From Chryseobacterium mulctrae (GTDB lineage Bacteria > Bacteroidota > Bacteroidia > Flavobacteriales > Weeksellaceae): a DNA stretch of 64,000 bases. Made by a program: the position numbers and the translations under genes. Shown piece after piece: positions 44,189 to 53,101 of the stretch; position 1 is the stretch's first letter, and the number at the start of each line of letters is the position of its first letter. The stretch lies in NCBI RefSeq assembly GCF_006175945.1, contig NZ_VAJL01000001.1, positions 1,178,001 through 1,242,000 on the forward strand. The letters are read 5' to 3'. A model generated the notes under the pieces. That model saw only the letters and a program-made list of their open reading frames with translations, made no database searches and was not told where the DNA came from.

Positions 44189-45220
44189 TCATTTACTTTT
44201 CTCGAGCATAAAACTAAATTTTGTGCCTTCCAAGTAAACGCTTTCTACCGTAATATTTTCGTTATGAGCTTCCAGAATGTGCTTTACAATGGCAAGTCCT
44301 AATCCGGAACCACCTTGTCTTCGGCTTCGGCTGGTCTCTACTCTATAAAATCTTTCAAAAATTCTTGGTAAAAGTTCGGCTTTTATTCCCATCCCATTGT
44401 CAATCACTTCGATGAGTACTTTGTTTTTGAGAACACTTGTTTTCACCACTACTCTAGCTTCCTGTCTGTTGGCGTAATGAATAGCATTTGAAATTAAATT
44501 AATAAAAACCTGAGAAATCTTTTGTTTGTCTGCCTCCACAAAAATCTGGCTATGTAAAGTCTGAAGCTGTAAAACGGTATTGTTTTTTTCGGCTTCAAGA
44601 TCTAAAAGGTCAAAAATTTCTTTTATCAGAATATTAACATCAAATTTTGAAACAGTAAGATTGATTTCTCCGGCTTCCAATCTGTTGATCATATCGAGAT
44701 CGTTGACGATAGCGATCAATCTTTCTACAGAGATCCCAATTCTTTCTAAATATTTATCACGAATCGTTAAGTTATCAACTCCCCCGTCAACCAAAGTTTC
44801 TACATAACCTTGAATCGAAAAAAGTGGAGTTTTCAGCTCATGCGAAACATTTCCGATGTATTCTTTACGGTAACTTTCCATTTCCTTCATCATATCCATC
44901 TCGGTGAGCTGTTGTTGATTGAAGTCTGAAAATCTTTCGCCCAACTCTTTCAGTGTAATATTATTCTGATCACTGTAAACAATTTCTTCCGGAAGAATTT
45001 TCGAAATTTTTCTGACCTGTTTTTTTGCGTAATAATTAAACAGAAGTTCTAAGACCACATAATTAATAATAAACATCAAAACGATGCACACAAAAAGACC
45101 AATCTTAAACTGAGAAGTATGGTAATAAATATCTTTCAGTGAATCGAAAATAATCACTAAAACAAACATCACCAATGTAAGCAGACATGATGAAACTAGG
45201 GTAAGTCTGTAAAATTTCAA
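44189..45220 (-). CDS. PhoR-like sensor histidine kinase
   Basis: The 343-residue membrane kinase has two N-terminal spans (about 8-26 and 40-62) with almost no periplasmic loop. The dimerisation helix carries H127 in GNVSHELKTPL. The ATPase domain follows, with the N box NLISNAIHYA, the G1 box VIDNGMGI and the G2 box QGGSGLGLAIVKHILEAH. Short-loop kinases of this PhoR type usually sense through a membrane partner. The response regulator gene is 46 bases upstream on the same strand, so the two form an operon. Confidence 0.9.
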   Translation of the reverse strand: MKFYRLTLVSSCLLTLVMFVLVIIFDSLKDIYYHTSQFKIGLFVCIVLMFIINYVVLELLFNYYAKKQVRKISKILPEEIVYSDQNNITLKELGERFSDFNQQQLTEMDMMKEMESYRKEYIGNVSHELKTPLFSIQGYVETLVDGGVDNLTIRDKYLERIGISVERLIAIVNDLDMINRLEAGEINLTVSKFDVNILIKEIFDLLDLEAEKNNTVLQLQTLHSQIFVEADKQKISQVFINLISNAIHYANRQEARVVVKTSVLKNKVLIEVIDNGMGIKAELLPRIFERFYRVETSRSRRQGGSGLGLAIVKHILEAHNENITVESVYLEGTKFSFMLEKSK

Positions 45221-45266
45221 TTTTACAAAATTTTATAGGTTAAATGTAAAGCTAGGATTTTTTGAG

Positions 45267-45944
45267 TTAAACAATTAATTTATACCCAATACCTTTTAAA
45301 GTCTGAATCGTGTTGATTCCTAATTTTTCTCTCAGTCTACGGATATGTACATCAATTGTTCTTTCACCAACAATCACGTCATTCCCCCAAACTTTTTCGA
45401 GAATTTCTTCTCTTTTAAACACTTTTTCTGTGTTTGAAGCTAAAAGATAAAGCAAATCGAATTCTTTTTTAGGCAATAAAAACTGCTGCCCGCTTTTTGA
45501 AACTCTGAAGTTGTCTTTATCAATGATTAAATCACCAATTTCTATCAGTTTGGCATTATCAGAAACCTGAGAAGTCAGCTGAAGCAATGCATTTACTTTA
45601 GAAATAAGAATTTTCGGTTTGATTAGTTTTACAACATAATCGTTTGCTCCTGCCTGAAAGCCAGCCAACTGAGAAAACTCTTCACTTCTTGCAGAAAGAA
45701 AAACAATAAGCGTTTTTTGCAGCTCTTTTACTTTTCTAAGTTCCTGGCAAGTCTCGATACCGTCTTTTTCGGGCATCATTACATCTAATAATATTAAATC
45801 AGGAATAATTTCTTTGGCTTTATCTATACCTTCGTTACCATTTGTAGCGGTATAAATGTCGTAGCCTTCTTTTTCCAGATTGTAAGACAGAATCTCTAGA
45901 ATATCGAGTTCATCGTCTATTAGAAGAATTTTCTTTTGGTTCAT
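45267..45944 (-). CDS. PhoB/OmpR-like response regulator
   Basis: The 225-residue regulator has a receiver domain with acidic residues at 10-12 and the phosphorylation site D54 in LILLDVMMPEKDG. The C-terminal winged helix (about 130-225) contains KEFDLLYLLASNTEKVFKRE, GERTIDVHIRRLREKLG and TLKGIGYKL. It is the partner of the adjacent kinase. The divergent TonB receptor gene 180 bases away is a natural target, and direct repeats lie in the shared spacer. An in-frame ATG at 45950 adds two residues. Confidence 0.9.
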   Translation of the reverse strand: MNQKKILLIDDELDILEILSYNLEKEGYDIYTATNGNEGIDKAKEIIPDLILLDVMMPEKDGIETCQELRKVKELQKTLIVFLSARSEEFSQLAGFQAGANDYVVKLIKPKILISKVNALLQLTSQVSDNAKLIEIGDLIIDKDNFRVSKSGQQFLLPKKEFDLLYLLASNTEKVFKREEILEKVWGNDVIVGERTIDVHIRRLREKLGINTIQTLKGIGYKLIV

Positions 45945-45961
45945 TTTCAATTTTTACGTTT

Positions 45962-45969
45962 CAAAGTTA
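45962..45969 (-). promoter_or_regulatory. Candidate -7 promoter element for the two-component operon
   Basis: The minus strand reads TAACTTTG followed by A, a match to TAnnTTTG 17 bases before the regulator ATG. Confidence 0.45.
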
Positions 45970-46016
45970 ATCAATTTTGAATGATGGATTAACACAATGG
46001 TTATCGTTCACATAAA

Positions 46017-46061
46017 GTTAACAATAATTTCCTTTTCGTAATGTTTAGTTAAGAAAAATTT
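46017..46061. promoter_or_regulatory. Direct repeats, possible response-regulator sites
   Basis: GTTAACAATAATTT at 46017-46030 is repeated as GTTAAGAAAAATTT at 46048-46061, 31 bases apart start to start, close to three helical turns. OmpR-type regulators usually bind direct repeats. The site lies between the regulator gene and the TonB receptor. Binding is an inference. Confidence 0.35.
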
Positions 46062-46131
46062 AAATTTTACTAAACCATTTACACGAACAATCTTTTCTTC
46101 CTTTGCACCGAAAGTAATTAGTAAAAAAGAA

Positions 46132-48705
46132 ATGAATTTTAGAAAACTGAGTATCGCTGCATTATTCCTTACCACATCTGGTACTTTAATGTACGCTCAA
46201 GAAAAAAATGACACCGTAAAGAACGAAAAAAAGATTGAGGGTGTTATTATTCAGGGAACAACAAAGAAAGGTAGCGAATCTAACATCATCACTGTACAGA
46301 GAAAATCTGTTGAAGTAATTGAACGTGTAGGTTCTGTACAGCTGGAAAAACAAGGTGTAGGCGACGTTTCTGTAGCCGTAACGAAAGCAACAGGATCGCA
46401 AAAACAAGAAGGTAGCGGACAAATTTTCATCCGTGGTCTTGGTGACCGTAACAACTCTACAACCATCAACGGACTTCAGGTTCCTTCAAACGATCCTTTA
46501 TATAAGAACATCGATTTAAGTATCATAAAAACTGATATGATCGATTTTATTGGTTTGGAAAAAGTGTATAACCCAAGACTTTGGGGTGATATGTCTGGAG
46601 CCAATGTTGATATTGTAACAAAAGTTTACACAGGAAAACCTTATTTTAAAGTAAACTTAGGTTCTTCTGTTAATTTTAATGCAGTTCAGAAAAACAATTT
46701 TTTTCTTCAGGACGGACCAAGCTATTTTGGCTTTGCTAAACTGGAGCAGCCTTCTAAAAATGCAGTTGCAAATAGAGGATATGTTTTTAATACGTCTTGG
46801 AAAGATCAGGAAGTAAACAATCCTTTCAACTCTAACTTGAGCTTTGATTTCGGAACTAATTTCAAAGTTGGAAGCCAAGGAAAACTAAGTATTTTCGGAT
46901 ACGGAGGTTTTGATAACAGCTACGAATATTTTAACGGAATCACAGGAGGTACATATAGCGCACAGGACGATGCTCTTAGAATATATACTCAAGCAGAAGA
47001 ATTTAAATATACTACCAATACAACTGGTTTAGTAAATATTAATTACAAAATTAATCCTAATCATAATATTAATCTATCATCAAATTATATCCATACTTCT
47101 GAGCAGAAATTAGGAAATTTTTCAGGATATAACAGAGATTATTATGATAATGATGTTAACCAGACAAGATACACAACTCAGCTGAGAAGAGCCACAACTC
47201 GTATTAACGATTTATTAGTCAACCAATTAAGAGGTGAGCATACATTATCTGAACCATTGAAAATATCTTGGAATATTGGATATAACAGATTAGACAGCAG
47301 AAGACCAGACAGACAACAGAATGTAACTGTTTTAGACAAACAACAAAACTATAGCTTCTTCGCAAGTAGTAATCCTGGAGCAAACAACAGATATTACGAT
47401 CAGCTTTTGGAGAATGATTTTGTAGGTGATATTCATGCAGATTACAAATTGGGAGAAAGCGCAAAAATTACTTTAGGATATAGCGGAAGATATAAAGACA
47501 GTGATTTCAAAGCAACACAGTATAACTTTCGAATTTTGCCGGTACAGGGAAGCTACTTTGTTGATCCTAAAAATTATGACACATTCTTTAATCTTGCTAA
47601 TTATCAGTCGGGAGTTTTCTTTGATGTTGTAACTTTTAGAGGTGATGTGAAATATTCTCCGGAACAAGCATTAATTCCGCAAACATTTACTTCTGAAATG
47701 ACTAATAATGCAGGTTATGTAAATGTAGATTACAAATTCAGCGATAAGTTTACAGCACAGGTTGGAGTAAGATACGAAAATCTAATGCAAAAACTTAAAT
47801 ACAATACTGCAATTCAGGAAGGAAAACAAGACAGAGATTACAATAAAATCTTACCTGCTTTCAACTTAAAATATAGCTTAAATGATAAACATAATTTAAG
47901 ATTAGCGGGATCTAAAACTTACACCTCACCATTGTTACTTGAAATTGCACCTTTCGAATATGAAGATATTGAAGAAAGTACATTGGGTAATCAATCAAAC
48001 TACCTTGCAGACAACTATAATATAGATTTAAAATGGGAATGGTTTCCAAGCAAAAATGAATTAGTGTCATTATCTGCATTTGGAAAATATATCCAAAATC
48101 CTCTTGCAAGAGTAACCATTAATTCATCTTCCAACTCTACTTCTGTAATGAACGTAGGAGACACAGGAAGAGTATATGGAGTGGAAGCAGAAATAAGAAA
48201 AGACATATACAGTGCCGGAAACACAAGATTATACGCATTCTTGAACGGTACTTATTTGAATACTGAACAAGAACTTGACAACGACAAAGTTGCTAAAGAG
48301 AATTCAGGACCTGGACAATCAAATTACTCTACTAACTTCAATGTTACAAAAGATAAAATGCAGGGTGCTTCAGATTTCTTAGCTAATGCCAATATTGGTT
48401 TAGAACAGAAATGGGGTAACAAAAACTCGATGGATTTGGTTGTTTCATACTCTTATATTTCAGATAACATTTACTCTTTAGGTACACAAAACAGAGGAAA
48501 TATGGTAGATAAGGCATTCAGTACTTTAGATGCCACTTTGAAATTTAAATTATCAAATGGAATGGGCTTCTCTTTCACAGGAAGAAACCTAATTAATCCT
48601 TATTTCACAAGAGTTCAAGACAATTTAATAACAGGAAATGAACTTGCATCAAAAAAATATAAAAGAGGAACAGCTGTAGGAGCAAGCATTTCTTATGAAT
48701 TCTAA
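46132..48705 (+). CDS. TonB-dependent outer membrane receptor
   Basis: The intact 857-residue receptor has a signal peptide (cleavage near MYAQ), a plug domain with SVAVTKATG, IFIRGLGDRNNSTTINGLQV and the barrel-entry segment MIDFIGLEKVYNPRLWGDMSGANVDI in two parts. A long beta-barrel follows to the C-terminal SYEF with its terminal aromatic residue. No carboxypeptidase-like domain precedes the plug. A secreted lipoprotein gene follows 27 bases later, so the pair resembles SusCD-like import pairs in organisation, though the lipoprotein is not SusD-like. A PhoBR-like system is divergent, so phosphate or phosphorylated compounds are a possible cargo; this is inference. Confidence 0.9.
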   Translation: MNFRKLSIAALFLTTSGTLMYAQEKNDTVKNEKKIEGVIIQGTTKKGSESNIITVQRKSVEVIERVGSVQLEKQGVGDVSVAVTKATGSQKQEGSGQIFIRGLGDRNNSTTINGLQVPSNDPLYKNIDLSIIKTDMIDFIGLEKVYNPRLWGDMSGANVDIVTKVYTGKPYFKVNLGSSVNFNAVQKNNFFLQDGPSYFGFAKLEQPSKNAVANRGYVFNTSWKDQEVNNPFNSNLSFDFGTNFKVGSQGKLSIFGYGGFDNSYEYFNGITGGTYSAQDDALRIYTQAEEFKYTTNTTGLVNINYKINPNHNINLSSNYIHTSEQKLGNFSGYNRDYYDNDVNQTRYTTQLRRATTRINDLLVNQLRGEHTLSEPLKISWNIGYNRLDSRRPDRQQNVTVLDKQQNYSFFASSNPGANNRYYDQLLENDFVGDIHADYKLGESAKITLGYSGRYKDSDFKATQYNFRILPVQGSYFVDPKNYDTFFNLANYQSGVFFDVVTFRGDVKYSPEQALIPQTFTSEMTNNAGYVNVDYKFSDKFTAQVGVRYENLMQKLKYNTAIQEGKQDRDYNKILPAFNLKYSLNDKHNLRLAGSKTYTSPLLLEIAPFEYEDIEESTLGNQSNYLADNYNIDLKWEWFPSKNELVSLSAFGKYIQNPLARVTINSSSNSTSVMNVGDTGRVYGVEAEIRKDIYSAGNTRLYAFLNGTYLNTEQELDNDKVAKENSGPGQSNYSTNFNVTKDKMQGASDFLANANIGLEQKWGNKNSMDLVVSYSYISDNIYSLGTQNRGNMVDKAFSTLDATLKFKLSNGMGFSFTGRNLINPYFTRVQDNLITGNELASKKYKRGTAVGASISYEF

Positions 48706-48732
48706 TAAAAAATAAATATAAAATATTGTAAA

Positions 48733-49893
48733 ATGAAAAAGAACACTTTAAAATTATTAGCTGCTGCATTCATTATGTCGACAACAGCTGTAGTATTCCA
48801 ATCTTGTAGTAATAATGATGACGAAGAAATCATCGCTACAGGTATCGCTTCTGATCCTAATAACTTTAAGGGAGAAGTAAAATCTGGTGAAACAGTAACT
48901 TTAGATCCAACAAAAGTTTATAAACTTACGGGTGCCGTTGCTGTAAAAGCTGGTGGTACATTAGTAATTCCTGCAGGAACAAGAATTGAAGCTTCAGGTG
49001 GTACTTCTGCTTATATTACAGTTGAGCAAGATGGTAAAATCTTTGCAAACGGTACAGCTTCTTCTCCAATTGTAATGACTTCACCAAACCCTACACCAGG
49101 AAGCTGGGGAGGTTTAGTAATTTGCGGTAAAGCTCCTATCAATAAAGGAACTACTGCAACTGCTGAAGTTGGTAACGCAACATACGGAGGAACTAATGTT
49201 TCTGATAATTCAGGAATCTTAAAATTCGTAAGAATTGAATATGCAGGTGCAATCTTTACAGGTGATAAAGAATTTAACGGTCTTTCTCTTTTCGGAGTTG
49301 GTAACGGAACTACAATTGATAACATTTCATTAATCAACGGATCTGATGATGGTATCGAGTTTTTTGGAGGAACAGTAAACGTATCAAACATCGTTTCTGT
49401 TGCTAACGAAGATGACGCTTTCGACTGGACTGAAGGTTGGAACGGAACTGCAACAAACATTTATACAAAAAGAAGAGCAAACGGTGTTGGTAACAGAGGT
49501 ATCGAAGCCGATAACAACTCTTTAGATAACAACGCAAACCCAAGATCTAACCCTACTATCAAAAATGCTACTTTCATCGGAGGTACAACAGGTGAAGCTG
49601 ATGCATTAAAATTAAGAGTTGGTACTTATGGTACTTTTGATAACTTGGTGTTATCTAACTGGACTACCGGTATCAATGTTGAGCATGATGCTTCTGTAGC
49701 TTATTTCAACGGTGGTAACAGGATTACTAACGTTAAATTTGATACCAATGTTGCTACTAAAGCTTCTGCTAAAAATACAGCAGGTGCAGCCGTAACAATC
49801 TTAGCAAACACTTATTCAGAAAATGCTTCTGCAACTGGGGCTGGAAATGGAATAAACACTCCAACTTGGGCTACAGGTTGGGCTGGATTGTAG
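48733..49893 (+). CDS. Secreted beta-helix-like lipoprotein, paralog 1
   Basis: The 386-residue protein has a signal peptide with lipobox VFQSC. The residues after the cysteine (SNNDDEE) are acidic, as in Bacteroidota lipoproteins sent to the cell surface. The mature chain is rich in Gly, Thr, Asn and Val in short repeated strands (GGTLVIPAGTRIEASGG, NGLSLFGVGNGTTIDNI, DGIEFFGGTVNVSNIVS), which suggests a right-handed beta-helix. It follows the TonB receptor in one operon and ends at a strong terminator. A close paralog lies directly downstream. It may bind or process the receptor's ligand at the surface. Confidence 0.8.
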   Translation: MKKNTLKLLAAAFIMSTTAVVFQSCSNNDDEEIIATGIASDPNNFKGEVKSGETVTLDPTKVYKLTGAVAVKAGGTLVIPAGTRIEASGGTSAYITVEQDGKIFANGTASSPIVMTSPNPTPGSWGGLVICGKAPINKGTTATAEVGNATYGGTNVSDNSGILKFVRIEYAGAIFTGDKEFNGLSLFGVGNGTTIDNISLINGSDDGIEFFGGTVNVSNIVSVANEDDAFDWTEGWNGTATNIYTKRRANGVGNRGIEADNNSLDNNANPRSNPTIKNATFIGGTTGEADALKLRVGTYGTFDNLVLSNWTTGINVEHDASVAYFNGGNRITNVKFDTNVATKASAKNTAGAAVTILANTYSENASATGAGNGINTPTWATGWAGL

Positions 49894-49928
49894 AATTTAA
49901 GTAATTAGTTTCTTCATATCAAATTGAA

Positions 49929-49962
49929 AACCACGCCCGGAATTTATTTTCCGGGCGTGGTT
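49929..49962 (+). terminator. Strong GC-rich hairpin terminator
   Basis: AACCACGCCCGGAA and TTCCGGGCGTGGTT form a perfect 14-base stem with a 6-base loop, followed by ATTTTTT. It ends the receptor-lipoprotein operon before the second paralog. Confidence 0.93.
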
Positions 49963-50119
49963 ATTTTTTACACTCAATTTAAATTTATTTTTTAATATTT
50001 AATCTAAAATCAATTCATTACCGTTTGAATTGGGATAATAAACAGAAAAATGGTAATTTGGTCTTCTCATTCAAAATAGATTGATAAAAATCTCGTTGAA
50101 GAAGAGTAATCTGAGAATT

Positions 50120-51292
50120 ATGAAGAAAAATCACTTAAAAATAATCATCGCTGCCTTTATTATTGGCTCGTCATTTACCATTCATTCGTGCAGTAAAGAT
50201 GAAGATATAACTTCTGCAATTCCAGTTATTGGAATAGCTCAGGATCCTAATAATTTTAAAGGTGATGTTACCAACGGACAAGTTGTAACACTTGATCCGA
50301 TGAAGCTTTATAAACTCACCGGGATTGTTACGGTAAAAAATGGGGGAACTCTCGTTATTCCTGCCGGAACAAGAATTACTGCGACAGCAGGAGCTTCATC
50401 TTACGTAATTGTAGAACAGGGTGGAAGAATTTATGCAAACGGAACTCCGGGTTCACCAATTTTATTTACATCAACAACAGCCGAAGCAGGAAATTGGGGC
50501 GGAATAGTTATTTGTGGTAAAGCTCCGATTAATACAGGAAATACAAGTTCATCAGAAATAGGAAATTTACCTTACGGAGGTACCGAAGCTACAGACAATT
50601 CAGGAGCATTGAATTATGTAAGAATTGAATATGCAGGTGCCGAATTTGCCGCCAATAAAAAATTTAACGGCCTTTCACTTTTCGGAATTGGCAACGAGAC
50701 CAGAGTTGAAAGTGTAGCGCTTTTAAATAATGCAGACGACGGTATTGAAATTTATGGTGGAACGGTAAATGTTTCAAATATTGTTTCAATCGGGAATACG
50801 AATCACGCATTCAGTTACAAAGATGGATGGATTGGTAGTGCTACAAATATTTATACCAAAAGAAAAGCAGACGGCACAGGAAATAATGGAATTAAAGGTA
50901 TCAATAATGCTACAAATCCTACTGCTTCTCCTCAATCAAGCGCAACTATCAAAAACGTGACTGTAATCGGAGGAAATGACACAGGCGAAGCTAATGGTAT
51001 ACTATTATCATCGGGAGCGCAAGCAACGATTGAAAATGCCGTGATTTCAAGTTGGAAAACAGGTATTAATTTACAAGGTGACGCAACCGTTACTTATTTT
51101 AACGGTCAAAGTAAAGTAAAAGACATTCTATTTAATGCCACCAATGTTACGGCTAAGATTTCAGCTACTTCAACAGCGGGTACATCTGTAACAATTTTAG
51201 CCAACACTTATACCGAAAAACCCGATGCAACCGGAGCTGGAAACGGAATTTTAACGCCAGCTTGGGCAGTTGGTTGGTCCGGATTACAATAA
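50120..51292 (+). CDS. Secreted beta-helix-like lipoprotein, paralog 2
   Basis: The 390-residue protein has a signal peptide with lipobox TIHSC, followed by SKDEDI, a lysine-acidic stretch like the surface export signal of Flavobacteriia lipoproteins. The mature chain matches paralog 1 along its whole length: DPNNFKGDVTNGQVVTLDP, GTLVIPAGTRITA, VEQGGRIYANGTPGSP, GGTVNVSNIVSIG and the end VTILANTYTEKPDATGAGNG. An upstream TTG at 50081 is in frame, but the ATG at 50120 gives the right signal peptide. A terminator separates it from paralog 1, so it may have its own promoter or live on read-through. Confidence 0.8.
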   Translation: MKKNHLKIIIAAFIIGSSFTIHSCSKDEDITSAIPVIGIAQDPNNFKGDVTNGQVVTLDPMKLYKLTGIVTVKNGGTLVIPAGTRITATAGASSYVIVEQGGRIYANGTPGSPILFTSTTAEAGNWGGIVICGKAPINTGNTSSSEIGNLPYGGTEATDNSGALNYVRIEYAGAEFAANKKFNGLSLFGIGNETRVESVALLNNADDGIEIYGGTVNVSNIVSIGNTNHAFSYKDGWIGSATNIYTKRKADGTGNNGIKGINNATNPTASPQSSATIKNVTVIGGNDTGEANGILLSSGAQATIENAVISSWKTGINLQGDATVTYFNGQSKVKDILFNATNVTAKISATSTAGTSVTILANTYTEKPDATGAGNGILTPAWAVGWSGLQ

Positions 51293-51314
51293 TGAAATTC
51301 AACATCAATATTAA

Positions 51315-51342
51315 AATTCCTTAGAAATATTTTCTGAGGAAT
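51315..51342 (+). terminator. Hairpin terminator of lipoprotein paralog 2
   Basis: AATTCCTTAGAAA and TTTCTGAGGAATT pair with one mismatch around AT, followed by TTTGTTT, about 20 bases past the stop. Confidence 0.85.
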
Positions 51343-51413
51343 TTTTGTTTAAACAATTAACTTATATCATTTTTCATTTAGAATTTTCCTTATACCAATT
51401 TGTCTCACAATCT

Positions 51414-51490
51414 GGGTAGCTCCGGAGGAGCAATACCTTTGTAGCATAATGGTAGGAACTACAATTAGAACTCCATAGGAGTTCAACCTT
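51414..51490. repeat. Double-palindrome intergenic element
   Basis: GCTCCGGAGGAGC at 51419-51431 and GAACTCCATAGGAGTTC at 51468-51484 are palindromes with a related CTCC..GGAG core, joined by AATACCTTTGTAGCATAATG. The layout suggests one dispersed element. Confidence 0.6.
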
Positions 51491-51499
51491 TTTCAATGA

Positions 51500-52345
51500 T
51501 CATTCTTTGAATTGAGAAGGAGTCATTCCCGTTTGAGATTTGAAAAATTTTGAAAAACTTGCCTGATCATAAAATCCCAAATCAAAAACAATATCTTTCA
51601 CCGATTTTTTTGAAACTTTCAGAAGACGTTTAGCTTCAAGTAAAATTCTATCCTGAATAAGCGATGAAGCTGAAGAATTAATGCTTTTTTTACAGATAAT
51701 ATTTAAATAATTGGGTGAAATATTAAGCTTTTCAGCATAAAAAGAAACCGAACGTTCTTCTTTAAAATACTCATCAATAAGATTTAAAAATTTTGAAAAT
51801 AGAGGATTCGAATGGTATTGCTCATCATTTTTAAAAATATATTCAACCGCTTCACTAATGAGTAATCCGATCATTTCACTTCGCTTCTGAATCATTTCCC
51901 AAAAGATATTCTCATCATTCAACAGTTTTTTGATGGTCTTAAATTCATAAGCTAGAAATTCAAAACTTGTATCTGAAAGATCTATAACAGGGTGATTTTG
52001 GTAAAATGATTGAGAAAACCTCAGAGCAGGAATTAAACTTTCAAACCAAGCTCTGCTGATCATCAGTTGATATCCTACCGTTCCAGCTTCAATATCCCAT
52101 TGATGCACCTGATCAGGGAAAACCAAATGAATCTGATAATCTTTCACTTCATAATCTACAAAATCGATGGTATGATTTCCTTTTGCTTTTTCAAAAATAT
52201 TAATGATAAAAAAATCATGTTTATGCGGATCATCGATAGAACGTTCTCCATAAAGCTCATTAAACAAGAGATGTGTTTCCAAAGAATGATCATCCTTGAA
52301 ATCCTGAATACCTAAAACCGGAAAATGATCTGAACGACGGCTCAT
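51500..52345 (-). CDS. AraC family transcriptional regulator
   Basis: The 281-residue protein has a cupin-like N-terminal sensor (PHKHDFFIINIFEKAKGNHTID and IHLVFPDQVHQW) and C-terminal AraC helix-turn-helix motifs: SFYAEKLNISPNYLNIICKK and SVKDIVFDLGFYDQASFSKF. The end reads FKSQTGMTPSQFKE, the usual AraC tail. ATG 52345 (MSRRSDHFPVL) is preferred over the upstream ATG at 52393. The neighbour upstream on the same strand encodes an ankyrin protein; the target is unknown. Confidence 0.87.
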   Translation of the reverse strand: MSRRSDHFPVLGIQDFKDDHSLETHLLFNELYGERSIDDPHKHDFFIINIFEKAKGNHTIDFVDYEVKDYQIHLVFPDQVHQWDIEAGTVGYQLMISRAWFESLIPALRFSQSFYQNHPVIDLSDTSFEFLAYEFKTIKKLLNDENIFWEMIQKRSEMIGLLISEAVEYIFKNDEQYHSNPLFSKFLNLIDEYFKEERSVSFYAEKLNISPNYLNIICKKSINSSASSLIQDRILLEAKRLLKVSKKSVKDIVFDLGFYDQASFSKFFKSQTGMTPSQFKE

Positions 52346-52417
52346 TCCGAATGATTTTTGCCTAAAATTAGTAAAATTTATGCAGGAAATCATTTTCAGA
52401 ATATAAGTTTGGGCAGT

Positions 52418-53083
52418 TTAAGATTCTAAAATTTTTACAATCTCTTTATAACCTAAAGATTTTGCGTGCTCCAAAGCGGTAATTCCATCTTTATCGGGAA
52501 TATCTTTTGCATCTTTATCTTTAAGGATCTGAACAATTTGCTGATATTTTAAACTTCCGTCACCTAAAATCACCGCTTCCATTAAAGCAGTCCATCCCAA
52601 TCTGTTCACATGATTGATCGGAAAACCTTCCGTATTCGCCAAAACTTTTACCGTTTCTACATGACCTCTTTCGCAGGCAGGAATTAAAGCCGTTCCGTTG
52701 TATCTGTTGAAAACGTCAAAACGAGCTCCGTTTTTCAGAAATAATTTCACCAATTCTGTCTGTCCGTTTGCACCCGCAAACAAAAACGGACTATCTAATT
52801 GTTGGTCCTGCAGATTAACATCCGCTTTATATTCGACAAGGATTTTTGCAATTTTTATCTTTTTTCCTACCGCTGCAAGAAGCAGCAAGGATCTTCCTCT
52901 CGAATCTTTCGTATTCACATCGGCTCCGTTTTCCAAAGCCGTTCTTAATCCTTCTGCATTATTGCTCTTTACAAGCTCAATCACATTTTCACCATTAATC
53001 ATAATTCCTTTTACAGGTTGAGAAAAGCTTTTTTCGCAAGCATTTATACTGATAAAACACAACAGAAAAAACAAAACTTTCAT
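52418..53083 (-). CDS. Exported ankyrin-repeat protein
   Basis: The 221-residue protein has a hydrophobic start (MKVLFFLLCFISINACEKSF) that could be a signal peptide or, with INAC, a weak lipobox. It carries about five ankyrin repeats: EGLRTALENGADVNTKDSRG, KIAKILVEYKADVNLQDQQ, ELVKLFLKNGARFDVFNR, a divergent fourth unit with GTALIPACERGHVETVKVL, and KDGITALEHAKSLGY. Ankyrin repeats bind proteins; the partner may be the amidohydrolase encoded 18 bases upstream on the same strand. That link is inferred from position. Confidence 0.82.
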   Translation of the reverse strand: MKVLFFLLCFISINACEKSFSQPVKGIMINGENVIELVKSNNAEGLRTALENGADVNTKDSRGRSLLLLAAVGKKIKIAKILVEYKADVNLQDQQLDSPFLFAGANGQTELVKLFLKNGARFDVFNRYNGTALIPACERGHVETVKVLANTEGFPINHVNRLGWTALMEAVILGDGSLKYQQIVQILKDKDAKDIPDKDGITALEHAKSLGYKEIVKILES

Positions 53084-53101
53084 CGCCTGATTTTTATTTA
53101 A

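Noticed and set aside
49929..49962. CRISPR-like or attachment-site reading of the GC-rich inverted repeat
   Set aside because: It is a single perfect hairpin followed by a T-run directly after a gene, which is a terminator. No spaced direct repeats occur anywhere in the window.
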